DNA of 55,868 nucleotides from JAJTHB01 sp033763775 (GCA_033763775.1 JANRJW010000011.1:1-55868); one strand, 5' to 3'. Counted from the stretch's first letter, positions 33,574 through 42,211 are shown. Translations and numbers: made by a program. Notes: a model not told the origin generated them from the letters alone.

Positions 33574-34380
33574 TCAATACCCCACGCCCACCAGATACAG
33601 CCCCTCAGGCGGTGCGGTGGGGCCGGCGGCGCTGCGGTCTTTGGCCTCGAGTGCGCGCTGCATATTCTGCTCGCTCCAGCGGCCTTTGCCTACCTGTGCC
33701 AGTGTGCCCACCATAATGCGCACCTGATGATGTAGAAAAGACCTCGCATGGGTGGTGATGCGAATTTCATCGCCGTAGCGTTTGATCTCAAGGCTGTCCA
33801 AAGTCTTCATTGGTGACTTGGCCTGACACTCACTGTCGCGGAAGCTGGTGAAGTCATGATGCCCCAGCAAATGTTTCGCTGCCTGCTGCATCGCCTCCAC
33901 ATCCAGCGGCTCTGGCACTTGCCATGCTCGCCCGCTATCTAAACCGAGGCGCGCGCGGCGGTTGATGATGCGGTACACATAAAAACGCCGCGTGGCAGAA
34001 AAACGCGCATGAAAATCATCGGCTACGATTTCGGCCGACGTAATGGCAATTTTATTTTTATTGTCACCCCGAGCGTAGTCGAGGGGTCTTAAAGATTCCT
34101 CGGCTTCGCTCGGAATGACATCATTGCCAAACAAATAAAAATTGATTCCCTGCATCACTTTGTAAGGCTCAAAGGCTTTGCTTAGGTCAATATGCGCGAC
34201 CTGTCCGGTGGCATGCACGCCAGCATCCGTCCGGCCAGCGCCGCAAACCTCTGCCGCTTCGCCGCAGAATTTGCCAAGCGCGGTTTCAATCGCTTCCTGA
34301 ATGCTCGGGCGGTTCGGTTGTTTCTGCCAGCCCGCATAGCCGGAGCCATCATATTCAATGGTGAGTTTGTAGCGCGGCAT
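33574..34380 (-). CDS. truA: tRNA pseudouridine(38-40) synthase with palindromic insert
   Basis: Makes pseudouridine at positions 38-40 of the tRNA anticodon arm. The catalytic aspartate is D52 in GAGRTDAGVHA. DDFHARFSATRRFYVYRI and the C-terminal SFLHHQVRIMVG are also family motifs. 268 residues, somewhat longer than normal. The excess is explained by residues about 87-107 (DVIPSEAEESLRPLDYARGDN), encoded by a 59-bp palindromic repeat, where other TruA proteins have a short turn between GINFYL-like and IAITSAEIV-like segments. The frame is kept, so the enzyme is probably functional. Last of gltX-def-fmt-truA on this strand; overlaps fmt by one base. Confidence 0.93.
   Translation of the reverse strand: MPRYKLTIEYDGSGYAGWQKQPNRPSIQEAIETALGKFCGEAAEVCGAGRTDAGVHATGQVAHIDLSKAFEPYKVMQGINFYLFGNDVIPSEAEESLRPLDYARGDNKNKIAITSAEIVADDFHARFSATRRFYVYRIINRRARLGLDSGRAWQVPEPLDVEAMQQAAKHLLGHHDFTSFRDSECQAKSPMKTLDSLEIKRYGDEIRITTHARSFLHHQVRIMVGTLAQVGKGRWSEQNMQRALEAKDRSAAGPTAPPEGLYLVGVGY
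34062..34120. repeat. palindromic element inserted in truA
   Basis: 59 bp with near-perfect inverted ends: TGTCACCCCGAGCG at 34062 and CGCTCGGAATGACA ending at 34120, with further pairing inward (AGTCGAGGGGTCTT against AAGATTCCTCGGCT). The type TGTCATtcCGAGCG... is a widespread bacterial intergenic palindrome. Here it sits inside a coding sequence and is read through in frame as about 20 codons. Confidence 0.85.
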
Positions 34381-35309
34381 CAGGGCTTAAACCCCGCCAT
34401 GAATTCATTCACCTGCATGCGTTTTTTCCCCGGCCGTTGCAGCTCAAGCGGATAAATGCGGCCAGGATTGCATTGCATGTAGACACCGCTGTCATCCCTG
34501 TGAAAGCAGGGATCCAGTTTTTCTGGATTCCCGTTTTCCTCCTTCGCTAAAGCTTCGGAGGACAGGTCACGGGAATGACGACACGAAAAAATTTTAATCG
34601 CCTCGCCCTCATGCTCAAACCATGCGCCGGGCGAAGGGGAAAGACCGAGAATCTGATGGTAGATGGTCTCGGCCGGCTGGTTCCAATCAATGCGGCATTC
34701 GTCTTTAGTGATTTTTTTGGCATATTCTACGCCCATTTCGGATTGCTTCCTCGGCGCGGGATTTTCCTTCAGCACCTCAAGCACCATTGGCGCGGCATCC
34801 TCCGCGAGCCAGTCATGCAGCGCGCCGGCATTCATGCCTTCCGGTATCATCACCTCTTGTTGCAGCAGGATATCACCCGTATCCAGCCCCGCATCCATCT
34901 GCATGATGCAGATGGCGGTTTCTTTGTCCCCGGCCATGATGGTGCGCTGGATGGGCGCCGCGCCGCGCCAGCGCGGAAGCTTGCTGGGGTGCACATTGAT
35001 GCAGCCGCGCGGATAGGCCTCGAGGATCGGCTTGGGGAGCAGCAAGCCATAGGCCACCACCACGGCGATATCGGCTTTGTGGTTTGCAAACTCTGCCTGT
35101 GCCTCGGGTGATTTCAGCGAGACCGGTGTGTAGACTTTCAGCCCATGCGAAAGCGCGAGCTGATGCACAGGGGACGGTGTTTCTTTCTGCCCGCGACCGG
35201 CCGGACGAGGCGGTTGAGTATAAACGGCTACGATGTCATTTGAAGATTCCACCAGCGCTTTGAGCGTTGGCAGTGCAAAGGCAGGTGTGCCCATGAAGAC
35301 AAGCTTCAT
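34380..35309 (-). CDS. fmt: methionyl-tRNA formyltransferase with repeat-derived insert
   Basis: Formylates the initiator Met-tRNA using 10-formyl-tetrahydrofolate. The N-terminal formyltransferase domain has FMGTPAFALPTL, the catalytic NVHPSKLPRWRGAAPIQ and GLDTGDILLQ. The C-terminal tRNA-binding domain follows (SPSPGAWFEHEGEAIKIF; LELQRPGKKRM). Between these two pieces of the C-terminal domain, residues about 244-274 (SSEALAKEENGNPEKLDPC core) come from a 90-bp composite repeat, exactly 30 codons. The frame is intact and the total of 309 residues is near normal, so the insert may partly replace a native loop. Lies between def and truA. Confidence 0.93.
   Translation of the reverse strand: MKLVFMGTPAFALPTLKALVESSNDIVAVYTQPPRPAGRGQKETPSPVHQLALSHGLKVYTPVSLKSPEAQAEFANHKADIAVVVAYGLLLPKPILEAYPRGCINVHPSKLPRWRGAAPIQRTIMAGDKETAICIMQMDAGLDTGDILLQQEVMIPEGMNAGALHDWLAEDAAPMVLEVLKENPAPRKQSEMGVEYAKKITKDECRIDWNQPAETIYHQILGLSPSPGAWFEHEGEAIKIFSCRHSRDLSSEALAKEENGNPEKLDPCFHRDDSGVYMQCNPGRIYPLELQRPGKKRMQVNEFMAGFKP
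34490..34579. repeat. composite palindromic element inserted in fmt
   Basis: 90 bp. The outer ends TGTCATCCCTGTGA (34490) and TCACGGGAATGAC (ending 34579) are inverted, and CAGGGATCCAG (34507-34517) pairs with CTGGATTCCCG (34523-34533). Inside the right arm sits a second hairpin, CCTCC-TTCGC-TAAAGC-TTCGGAGG (about 34538-34561), as if one palindrome had entered another. Length is a multiple of three, and both strands' structure lies within the fmt reading frame. Confidence 0.82.
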
Positions 35310-35312
35310 GGC

Positions 35313-35873
35313 CTAACCATGATTGCAGTGGTCGCCGTGGACATGGTCGTGCTCGAAATGGCCGAGCTTTTTCATTTTCTGCAGCTTGCGCAGAATCATG
35401 TCGCGCTTGACGCTTGAAATATGATCCACAAACACGATGCCGTTTAAGTGATCAATCTCGTGCTGGATGCAGGTAGCAAGCAAGCCGTCAAACTCGCGTT
35501 CACAGGTTTTGCCATCCAAGTCGAGGTAGCGCACTTTCACCACATCCGGCCGCGTCACTTCCGCAAACTGATCAGGAAACGACAGGCAGCCTTCTTTATA
35601 GACGCGCTCATCGTCCGAGCCGCTGATGATCTCCGGGTTAATCAGCACCCACTGCTCGCCGGGGCCTTCATTTTCACGCCACGTCACATCCGCCACCAGC
35701 ATGCGTTTCAGCACGCCCACCTGCACCGCAGCCAGACCAATGCCACGCTCGTAATACATGGTGTCGAACATATCGGCGGCGAGTTTTTTCACGCTCTCAT
35801 CGATGGAATCAATGGGGGCGGATTTGGTTTTCAGCCGTGGATCCGGCGCGATGACGAGTGGTAAAATGGCCAT
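35313..35873 (-). CDS. def: peptide deformylase with histidine-rich tail
   Basis: Removes the formyl group from new protein N-termini, reversing Fmt's mark. All three metal-site motifs are present: GIGLAAVQVG (44-53), EGCLSFP with ligand C96, and QHEIDH with H138, catalytic E139 and H142. The protein has 186 residues; the last 15 or so (HFEHDHVHGDHCNHG) form an unusual His/Asp-rich tail that could bind metal. Directly upstream of fmt (3-base gap), the classic def-fmt pairing. Confidence 0.95.
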   Translation of the reverse strand: MAILPLVIAPDPRLKTKSAPIDSIDESVKKLAADMFDTMYYERGIGLAAVQVGVLKRMLVADVTWRENEGPGEQWVLINPEIISGSDDERVYKEGCLSFPDQFAEVTRPDVVKVRYLDLDGKTCEREFDGLLATCIQHEIDHLNGIVFVDHISSVKRDMILRKLQKMKKLGHFEHDHVHGDHCNHG

Positions 35874-35887
35874 AATTACATTCTAAA

Positions 35888-37264
35888 TCAGTTAAGCACA
35901 TCGCGCAAGCGGCCAAGACTCTCTTCCTTGCCCAAAATCTCCATCACCTCAAACACCCCGGGGGAGACAAGTTTGCCGGAAAGCGCAGCGCGCAGCGGCT
36001 GTGCAATATCACCGAGTTTTTTCCCGACTTTTTCGCCGTAAGCCTTGCAAAGAGCCATCGTCGCTTCATGGGAGAAATCACTGCTTGCTTCCAGTTGCGG
36101 CAGCAGGTCTTTGATCAGTTCGCGCCCGCCCTTATCCAGCAATTCGGTTGCTTTTGCATCCAGCGCAATCGGGCGCTTTGCCGCATAAAACGCGGCATTA
36201 TCAGCCAGCTCCTTGATGGTTTTGGCGCGCTGCTTCAGGCCGGCCATGCCTCGCTGCAGACGATTCTTAATAGCCAGATCCACGTTTTCGCGAGGATGAT
36301 ATGCTGAAATCAAATCCATCAATCTCGCATCATCTGCTTCCCTGATATAATGGCCGTTCAGATTTTCAAGCTTCACAAAATCAAACCGCGCGGGTGATTT
36401 GCCGCAGCCGGAAAGATCAAACCAGCGTATGGCCTGCTCGGTGGAAATAATCTCATCATCACCATGTGCCCAGCCGAGGCGCAGCAGATAGTTGCGCAGT
36501 GCTTCCGGCAGGTATCCCATCTCGCGGTACGCCTCAACCCCCAGCGCGCCGTGGCGCTTGGAAAGCTTGGTGCCATCTGGCCCATGAATCAGCGGTACAT
36601 GGGCAAACGCGGGCGGCGTCCAGCCCATCGCCTGATAAATCATCAGCTGGCGGAAGGTGTTGGTGAAGTGATCATCCCCGCGAATCACCTGCGTGACGCC
36701 CATATCGTGGTCGTCCACCACCACGGCGAGCATGTAGGTGGGGGTGCCGTCTGAGCGCAGCAGCACCATATCGTCCATTTCTTTCGCCTCGACGCTGACA
36801 CTGCCGCGTATGCCGTCATCCACCGTAATGCTGCCCTCAAGCGGCGCTTTGATGCGGATGGATGGCTTGATACCCGCCGGGGGTATGCCACCATCGCGCC
36901 ATGGGCTTTTGAATTTAGCATTGGGATTGGCTTTGCGAAATTCATCCAGCTCGGCGGGCGTGGTGTAGCAATGATAGGCTTCGCCCTTTTTTAGCAGCTC
37001 CTCGGCCACCTCGCGGTGCCGCGCCGCACGTGCGAACTGGTAAAACGGCTCGCCGTCCCAATCAAGCCCCAGCCACTTCAGCCCGTCTAAAATCGCTTGC
37101 GTTGCCTCAGGTGTTGAGCGCTCGCGGTCGGTATCTTCAATACGCAGCAGGAATTTGCCGCCGGTGTGTTTGGCATAGAGCCAGTTAAACAGCGCGGTAC
37201 GCGCACCGCCAATATGCAAATAGCCGGTGGGAGAGGGGGCGAAGCGGGTGATGACGTTAGGCAT
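35888..37264 (-). CDS. gltX: glutamyl-tRNA synthetase
   Basis: Class I synthetase charging tRNA-Glu (and possibly tRNA-Gln, later amidated). The HIGH-type motif is FAPSPTGYLHIGGARTALFN near residue 8 and the KMSKS-type motif is KLSKRHG near residue 238; an anticodon-binding helical domain follows. 458 residues, normal. The start codon lies at the edge of an inverted repeat shared with comEC, and I see no Shine-Dalgarno sequence upstream, so the original leader may have been replaced. The def gene follows 14 bases downstream. Confidence 0.95.
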   Translation of the reverse strand: MPNVITRFAPSPTGYLHIGGARTALFNWLYAKHTGGKFLLRIEDTDRERSTPEATQAILDGLKWLGLDWDGEPFYQFARAARHREVAEELLKKGEAYHCYTTPAELDEFRKANPNAKFKSPWRDGGIPPAGIKPSIRIKAPLEGSITVDDGIRGSVSVEAKEMDDMVLLRSDGTPTYMLAVVVDDHDMGVTQVIRGDDHFTNTFRQLMIYQAMGWTPPAFAHVPLIHGPDGTKLSKRHGALGVEAYREMGYLPEALRNYLLRLGWAHGDDEIISTEQAIRWFDLSGCGKSPARFDFVKLENLNGHYIREADDARLMDLISAYHPRENVDLAIKNRLQRGMAGLKQRAKTIKELADNAAFYAAKRPIALDAKATELLDKGGRELIKDLLPQLEASSDFSHEATMALCKAYGEKVGKKLGDIAQPLRAALSGKLVSPGVFEVMEILGKEESLGRLRDVLN

Positions 37265-37390
37265 TGGGGATTAGGCTTTAGGGGTTGGGGCAATGAGGTG
37301 TGTATGCCAAATATGCTATACAAACACCAGTATTTTGTTAGCTTTTGAGGCATGAAATTCCCTAATCCCCAAAGCCTGATGCTTAATGCC
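37261..37390. repeat. inverted repeat covering the gltX and comEC starts
   Basis: A G-rich arm, GGGGATTAGGCTTTAGGGG (about 37266-37284), and its imperfect inverse, CCCTAATCCCCAAAGCCTGA (37360-37379), face each other across the 87-base divergent gap. The left arm abuts the gltX start codon. The right arm encodes residues 4-10 of ComEC (PNPQSLM). This pattern of CCTAATCCC/AAAGCC units is typical of dispersed bacterial repeats. The AT-rich centre presumably holds the promoters. Confidence 0.6.
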
Positions 37391-39496
37391 TTCGTTCAAG
37401 AAAGGGAACGCCTGCCGCTATGGATTCCGGTGATGCTGGGCGCGGGGATGGCGCTGTATTTTTCACTGCTTTTCGAGCCGCCGTCATGGCCGGCGCTGAC
37501 CTTGCTCGCGCTGTTTGTGCTGGCTGGCTGCCTTCTTCGCAGGCATCTGCTGGCAAGGGTGCTATGCATTGCCTTGGCACTGCTGGCGGGCGGATTTGCG
37601 CTGGCGCAGTTTCGCACTCAGCTTGTGTCAACGCCGGTGCTTTACGGCGAGCTTTTTTATAAAACTGTAGAGGCGCGCGTGGATGATATTCATCTGCGCG
37701 AAAAAGCAAGGCGGCTGGTGCTCACGGATGCTGCCATCGAAGGTCTGCCCACACAAAGAACACCTCAGCGCCTGAGCATTACGCTGAAGAAAGATGCGCC
37801 GGATGTACGCATTGGCGACCGAGTGCGCGTGAAGGCGATGCTGTTTGCCCCGCCTGCCCCCGCCATGCCTGGCGGATATGATTACACGCGCGCGCTTTAT
37901 TTCCAGGGTATCGGTGCGGTGGGGTTTTCGCCCTCTGAGATTGAGATTCTGGAAAAAGGCGCACCGAGGCAATTTGAAGAAGCGCTGAATACGCTCAGGC
38001 TGGTGCTCGCCGAGCGTATCAGCGCGCCGCTTTCAAAAGAAAACGCGCCGGTTGCTACCTCGATCATGGTGGGTGAGCAATCGGCGGTGTCTGAGGAGGT
38101 GTCGGAAGCGATGCGGGACGCCGGCATCTATCACGTGCTATCCATTTCCGGCCTGCACATGACGCTGGCTGCTGGACTGCTCTATTTCACAGCGCGGCTG
38201 CTGCTTGCCCTCTACCCGCCGCTGGCGCTGCGCTGGCCGGTGAAGAAAATTGCAGCCTGCATCGGTCTTACCGGCGCGTTTGCCTACCTGCTGCTGGCGG
38301 GCTATCCGGTGCCGGCGGTGCGCTCCTTTATCATGGTCGCGTGTGTGATGCTGGCGATTTTATGCGACCGGCGCGGTATCAGCCTTTATTCGCTGGCGTG
38401 GGCGGCCACGCTCATTTTGCTCTGGCAGCCTGAAGCCGTAGTCAGCGCCAGCTTCCAGCTGTCTTTTGCGGCAACACTCGGGATTGTGGCGCTGTATGAA
38501 CGTTTCAGCCATTCCTTTGCTGCGTGGGGCGAAGGGCTCGTGCGGCGTGTGTGGCTTTATTTTGTGGCGGCAATGATGACCTCGCTGGTGGCCACGCTGA
38601 TGACCGCGCCGCTGGTCATTCATCATTTCAACCGCTTCACCGCGCTCGGCATCATCGCGAACATGCTGCTCATGCCGCTTATTTCATTTTGGATTATGCC
38701 AGTGGCGGTGGTTGCGCTGATTGCCATGCCTTTTGGTTTAGAGCTATGGCCACTTAAACTTCTTGATAGCGGCCTGAGCTTGATGGTCGAAGGCGCGCGC
38801 TGGTTTGCAGGTTTTTCTGCTTCGAATATCCTGCTGCCCTCACTTTCTAGCTGGGGTTTTGCACTTACGATTATCGGCGGTTTATGGCTCTGCCTATGGA
38901 AAACAAATCTGCGATTTTTTTCACTGCCAATCATTTTTATTGGTATTGCTACGATCGCACTTCAACAACCGTATGATCTTCTCATCAGCGATGATGGTAG
39001 TAAAGCCGCGCTACGGCAGGAAGATGGGCGCTGGCTTTTTCTGCGCGGCACGCCAGAAAGTTTTGACGGCGCGCAGTGGCTGCGTGCCCACGCCGAGGCA
39101 GATGCGCAGCTCGCTAAAGACAGCCCGCAGGCCAGCTGCGACCGCACGCGCTGCATCATCAGCGCCTATGGCAGAAAGATTGTCATCGGCAAAAGCAAAA
39201 AACGCCGCGATGCTTTGTGTGATGGCAGCGCTGATATCCTCATCTCGGATGCGTATCTTTCCATGGAAGAATGCGACCATATCGAACATGTGTTTGATAA
39301 GCGAAAGCTGAATCAAACCGGCGCGGTGGGCATTCGCTTCAGCGGCGAGAAAATGGAAGTGGTGACGGCAAGTGAGCTGCGGGGGGCAAGGCCATGGGTG
39401 ATGCTGCCACCGCAGCGCTTGCATAGGCAGGAAAATCACGCTACCACTGCAGACGATGAGCACACCGAAACTACTGAAATCAAGAATTTTCCATAG
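37352..39496 (+). CDS. comEC: ComEC/Rec2 family DNA-uptake channel
   Basis: Inner-membrane protein expected to carry single-stranded DNA into the cytoplasm during natural transformation. It has an N-terminal DUF4131 region with three hydrophobic segments and an OB-like part (VRIGDRVRVKAML), then the competence core with SISGLHMTLAAGLLYF and eight or so helices (residues about 240-520). The C-terminal 150 residues (SDDGSKAALRQEDGRWLF onwards) lack metallo-beta-lactamase histidine motifs, so the nuclease domain is degenerate or replaced, as in many alphaproteobacteria. 714 residues. The first dozen residues are repeat-derived. It overlaps the next gene by 41 bases. Confidence 0.9.
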   Translation: MKFPNPQSLMLNAFVQERERLPLWIPVMLGAGMALYFSLLFEPPSWPALTLLALFVLAGCLLRRHLLARVLCIALALLAGGFALAQFRTQLVSTPVLYGELFYKTVEARVDDIHLREKARRLVLTDAAIEGLPTQRTPQRLSITLKKDAPDVRIGDRVRVKAMLFAPPAPAMPGGYDYTRALYFQGIGAVGFSPSEIEILEKGAPRQFEEALNTLRLVLAERISAPLSKENAPVATSIMVGEQSAVSEEVSEAMRDAGIYHVLSISGLHMTLAAGLLYFTARLLLALYPPLALRWPVKKIAACIGLTGAFAYLLLAGYPVPAVRSFIMVACVMLAILCDRRGISLYSLAWAATLILLWQPEAVVSASFQLSFAATLGIVALYERFSHSFAAWGEGLVRRVWLYFVAAMMTSLVATLMTAPLVIHHFNRFTALGIIANMLLMPLISFWIMPVAVVALIAMPFGLELWPLKLLDSGLSLMVEGARWFAGFSASNILLPSLSSWGFALTIIGGLWLCLWKTNLRFFSLPIIFIGIATIALQQPYDLLISDDGSKAALRQEDGRWLFLRGTPESFDGAQWLRAHAEADAQLAKDSPQASCDRTRCIISAYGRKIVIGKSKKRRDALCDGSADILISDAYLSMEECDHIEHVFDKRKLNQTGAVGIRFSGEKMEVVTASELRGARPWVMLPPQRLHRQENHATTADDEHTETTEIKNFP

Positions 39497-40064
39497 CCGC
39501 CTGTTTGCGCTGGCGCTGGCGCTGTTGCTGTTTGTCAGCCAGCCGCTGCTGGCGTGGGATTCGCCGCTACGCCACCTGATGCTGGCGCTTGGCACACTGC
39601 TTGTGGCGGTGGGAGCGCTTGGGCGAGTTTACTCATCGGCGTTTATCGGTGGGCGCAAAAACGAGCAGGTGATTCGTAGCGGGCCTTTTTCCATCGTGCG
39701 CAACCCGCTTTATGTCTTTTCTTTCATCGGCGTGATCGGTATTGGGCTGCAATCGGGCATGGTGCTGCTGGCGGTGCTGCTCGCTGTGGTTTTTATTCTT
39801 TATTATCCGCTGGTGGTGGCCAAAGAAGAGGCATTTTTAGAAAATAAATTCGGTGAGCCCTACCGCGACTATAAGCAGCAGGTGCCGCGCTGGCTGCCCG
39901 CTTTCAAGCTGTGGCAGGAGCCAGAACATAGCGAGGTGATGCCGCCGTTCATTCGTCGCACCGCGCTGGATGCGCTGGCATTCTTTGCGGCGCTTCCTGC
40001 GTTTTTAGTCATCCATAGCCTGCAACAATCCGGCTTGCTTCCAATATGGCTGACGCTGCCTTAG
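39456..40064 (+). CDS. isoprenylcysteine/phospholipid methyltransferase-like membrane protein
   Basis: A 202-residue integral membrane protein with about five hydrophobic segments. The core motif IRSGPFSIVRNPLYVFSFIG, followed by KEEAFLENKFGEPYRDYKQQVPRWLP, is that of the ICMT/PEMT-like methyltransferase superfamily, which uses S-adenosylmethionine on membrane-embedded substrates. In bacteria the substrate is usually unknown. The start overlaps comEC by 41 bases and the end overlaps uvrD by 19, so all three are coupled. Confidence 0.82.
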   Translation: MSTPKLLKSRIFHSRLFALALALLLFVSQPLLAWDSPLRHLMLALGTLLVAVGALGRVYSSAFIGGRKNEQVIRSGPFSIVRNPLYVFSFIGVIGIGLQSGMVLLAVLLAVVFILYYPLVVAKEEAFLENKFGEPYRDYKQQVPRWLPAFKLWQEPEHSEVMPPFIRRTALDALAFFAALPAFLVIHSLQQSGLLPIWLTLP

Positions 40065-42211
40065 CTGCTCCAACATTGCTGGATGCCCTAAACCCCGAGC
40101 AGCGCCGCGCGGTGGAGGCAACCGCTGGGCCGGTGCTGGTGCTGGCGGGCGCCGGCACCGGTAAAACGCGCGTGCTCACCACACGTATCGCCCATATTCT
40201 GATGAACCGGCTGGCCTTTCCCGGCGAAATTCTGGCGGTGACGTTTACGAATAAAGCCGCCCGCGAAATGAGCGAGCGTGTGACGCATCTGACGGGTGCG
40301 AATCAATCGCTGTGGATGGGCACGTTTCACTCGATTGGCGTGCGTATCATCCGCCGTCATGCGGAAAAACTCGGCCTCACTTCCAGCTTCACCATTCTCG
40401 ATGAGGATGACCAGCTGCGCCTCATCAAAGCCATTCTGCTGGAGCAGGGGATTGATGGCAAAACCCTGCCGCCGAAACTTTTCCTCTCGGTCATCCAGAG
40501 CTGGAAAGATCAGGGGCTGACGCCGCAGAAGATAACCTCCGACAAAGATCTAAGCGCGCTCGCCGGCCACGGCCTTGCCGTTTATAAGCTCTATCAGGCG
40601 CGCCTGCGGCAGGTGAATGCCTGTGATTTTGGCGATTTGATTCTGCATATGCTCACGCTTTTTACCGAGCATCCGAATGTGCTGGAGGAATATGCGCGGC
40701 GCTTCAAATATATTCTGGTGGATGAGTATCAGGACACGAACATTTCACAATATCTCTGGCTGCGCCTGCTTGCGAGCTTTCATAAAAATATCTGCTGCGT
40801 GGGCGATGACGACCAGTCCATCTATAGCTGGCGCGGCGCGGAAGTGGGCAACATTCTACGTTTTGAAAAAGACTATCCTGATGCCGCGGTGATTCGGCTG
40901 GAGTGCAACTATCGCTCGACGCCGCATATTCTCGCCGCTGCCTCCGCTGTCATCGCAAATAACCGCAGCAGGCTTGGCAAAACTCTCTGGACACCCGCCA
41001 AAGATGGCGAGAAAATCCGTCTGAAATCGCTGTGGGATGAGGGCGAAGAAGCGCGCTTTGTTGGCGAAGAAGTGGAGCAGCTGCAGCGCGAAAAAACACC
41101 CCTGAGCCAGATGGCGATTCTGGTGCGCGCCGGGTTTCAGACCCGCGCGTTTGAAGAGCGTTTCCTGACGCTGGGCGTGCCCTACCGCGTGATTGGCGGC
41201 CTGCGCTTTTATGAGCGCGCCGAGATTCGCGACGCGGTTGCTTACCTGCGTGTCATCTCTTCGCCACAGGATGACCTCGCCTTCGAGCGCATCATCAATA
41301 CCCCGAGGCGCGGCATTGGGCAGGCAACACTGCAGCAGCTGCATTCTGCGGCGCGCAGCCTGAATGGCAGCCTTTATCAGGCAACACAGCACCTGCTCAG
41401 TGTGGGCGAGCTAAAAGGTAAGCTCGGCGCGGCACTTGCCAAGTTTATCGAAGGTTGTGAGCGCTGGCGCGCGCAGCTTGGTGTGCTCACCATTGCAGAA
41501 GTGACCGAACTGATGCTGGAAGAAAGCGGCTACCGCGCCATGTGGCAGCAGGAAAAAACTCCCGAAGCCGCTGGCAGGCTGGAGAACCTGAAAGAACTCA
41601 CCCGCGCACTCGGCGAGTTTGAAAGCCTGAATGCGTTTTTAGAGCATGTGAGCCTGGTGACAGAAGCGGCTAACGCAGAGGCCAACCTCGACATGGTCAG
41701 CCTGATGACGCTGCACGCCGCTAAAGGCCTTGAGTTTGATGTGGTGTTTCTGCCGGGCTGGGAGGAAGGGCTGTTTCCCCATCAGCGCGCGCTTGATGAG
41801 GGCGGGCTTAAATCGCTCGAGGAAGAGCGCCGCCTTGCCTATGTCGGCATGACGCGTGCGCGCAGGAAGCTTTACATTTCCCACGCTGCGAACCGCCGCA
41901 TCTATAACCAGTGGCAATCAAGCATTCCGTCGCGCTTTATTGCCGAAATCCCGCCGGAGCATGTCGAAAAAATTGGCGGCGGCATGACCAACCACATGGC
42001 CAGCTGGAAGCATGAAGTGGCATCGATTCTCAGCGCGCAACCTGCCCAGCAAACCTCAGTGTCGCCCAGCGGCTTTGCCAAAAACCAACGCATTTTCCAC
42101 CAGAAATTTGGCTATGGCCGCATTGTCTCAGTCAGCGGCAACCATATCGAGATCGATTTTGAAAAAGCCGGCCACAAAAAAGTGCTCGCGGATTTTATCG
42201 AGGCGGTATAG
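40046..42211 (+). CDS. uvrD: UvrD/PcrA-type DNA helicase
   Basis: Superfamily 1A 3'-5' helicase for nucleotide-excision and mismatch repair and for clearing forks. Walker A is LAGAGTGKTRVL, motif Ia TFTNKAAREM, motif II VDEYQDTN, motif III VGDDDQSIYSWRGAE. Motif V is TLHAAKGLEFDVVFLPG and motif VI EERRLAYVGMTRARRKLY. 721 residues with the C-terminal Tudor-like strand (FGYGRIVSVSGNHIEIDFE) of PcrA/UvrD. Its start lies inside the preceding gene. Confidence 0.95.
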   Translation: MADAALAAPTLLDALNPEQRRAVEATAGPVLVLAGAGTGKTRVLTTRIAHILMNRLAFPGEILAVTFTNKAAREMSERVTHLTGANQSLWMGTFHSIGVRIIRRHAEKLGLTSSFTILDEDDQLRLIKAILLEQGIDGKTLPPKLFLSVIQSWKDQGLTPQKITSDKDLSALAGHGLAVYKLYQARLRQVNACDFGDLILHMLTLFTEHPNVLEEYARRFKYILVDEYQDTNISQYLWLRLLASFHKNICCVGDDDQSIYSWRGAEVGNILRFEKDYPDAAVIRLECNYRSTPHILAAASAVIANNRSRLGKTLWTPAKDGEKIRLKSLWDEGEEARFVGEEVEQLQREKTPLSQMAILVRAGFQTRAFEERFLTLGVPYRVIGGLRFYERAEIRDAVAYLRVISSPQDDLAFERIINTPRRGIGQATLQQLHSAARSLNGSLYQATQHLLSVGELKGKLGAALAKFIEGCERWRAQLGVLTIAEVTELMLEESGYRAMWQQEKTPEAAGRLENLKELTRALGEFESLNAFLEHVSLVTEAANAEANLDMVSLMTLHAAKGLEFDVVFLPGWEEGLFPHQRALDEGGLKSLEEERRLAYVGMTRARRKLYISHAANRRIYNQWQSSIPSRFIAEIPPEHVEKIGGGMTNHMASWKHEVASILSAQPAQQTSVSPSGFAKNQRIFHQKFGYGRIVSVSGNHIEIDFEKAGHKKVLADFIEAV

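Noticed and set aside
36875..36895. CCCGCCGGGGG palindrome in gltX
   Set aside because: It resembles the 25.4-kb palindromes superficially, but it encodes a conserved-looking Gly-Ile-Pro-Pro-Ala-Gly stretch and its arms do not match well.
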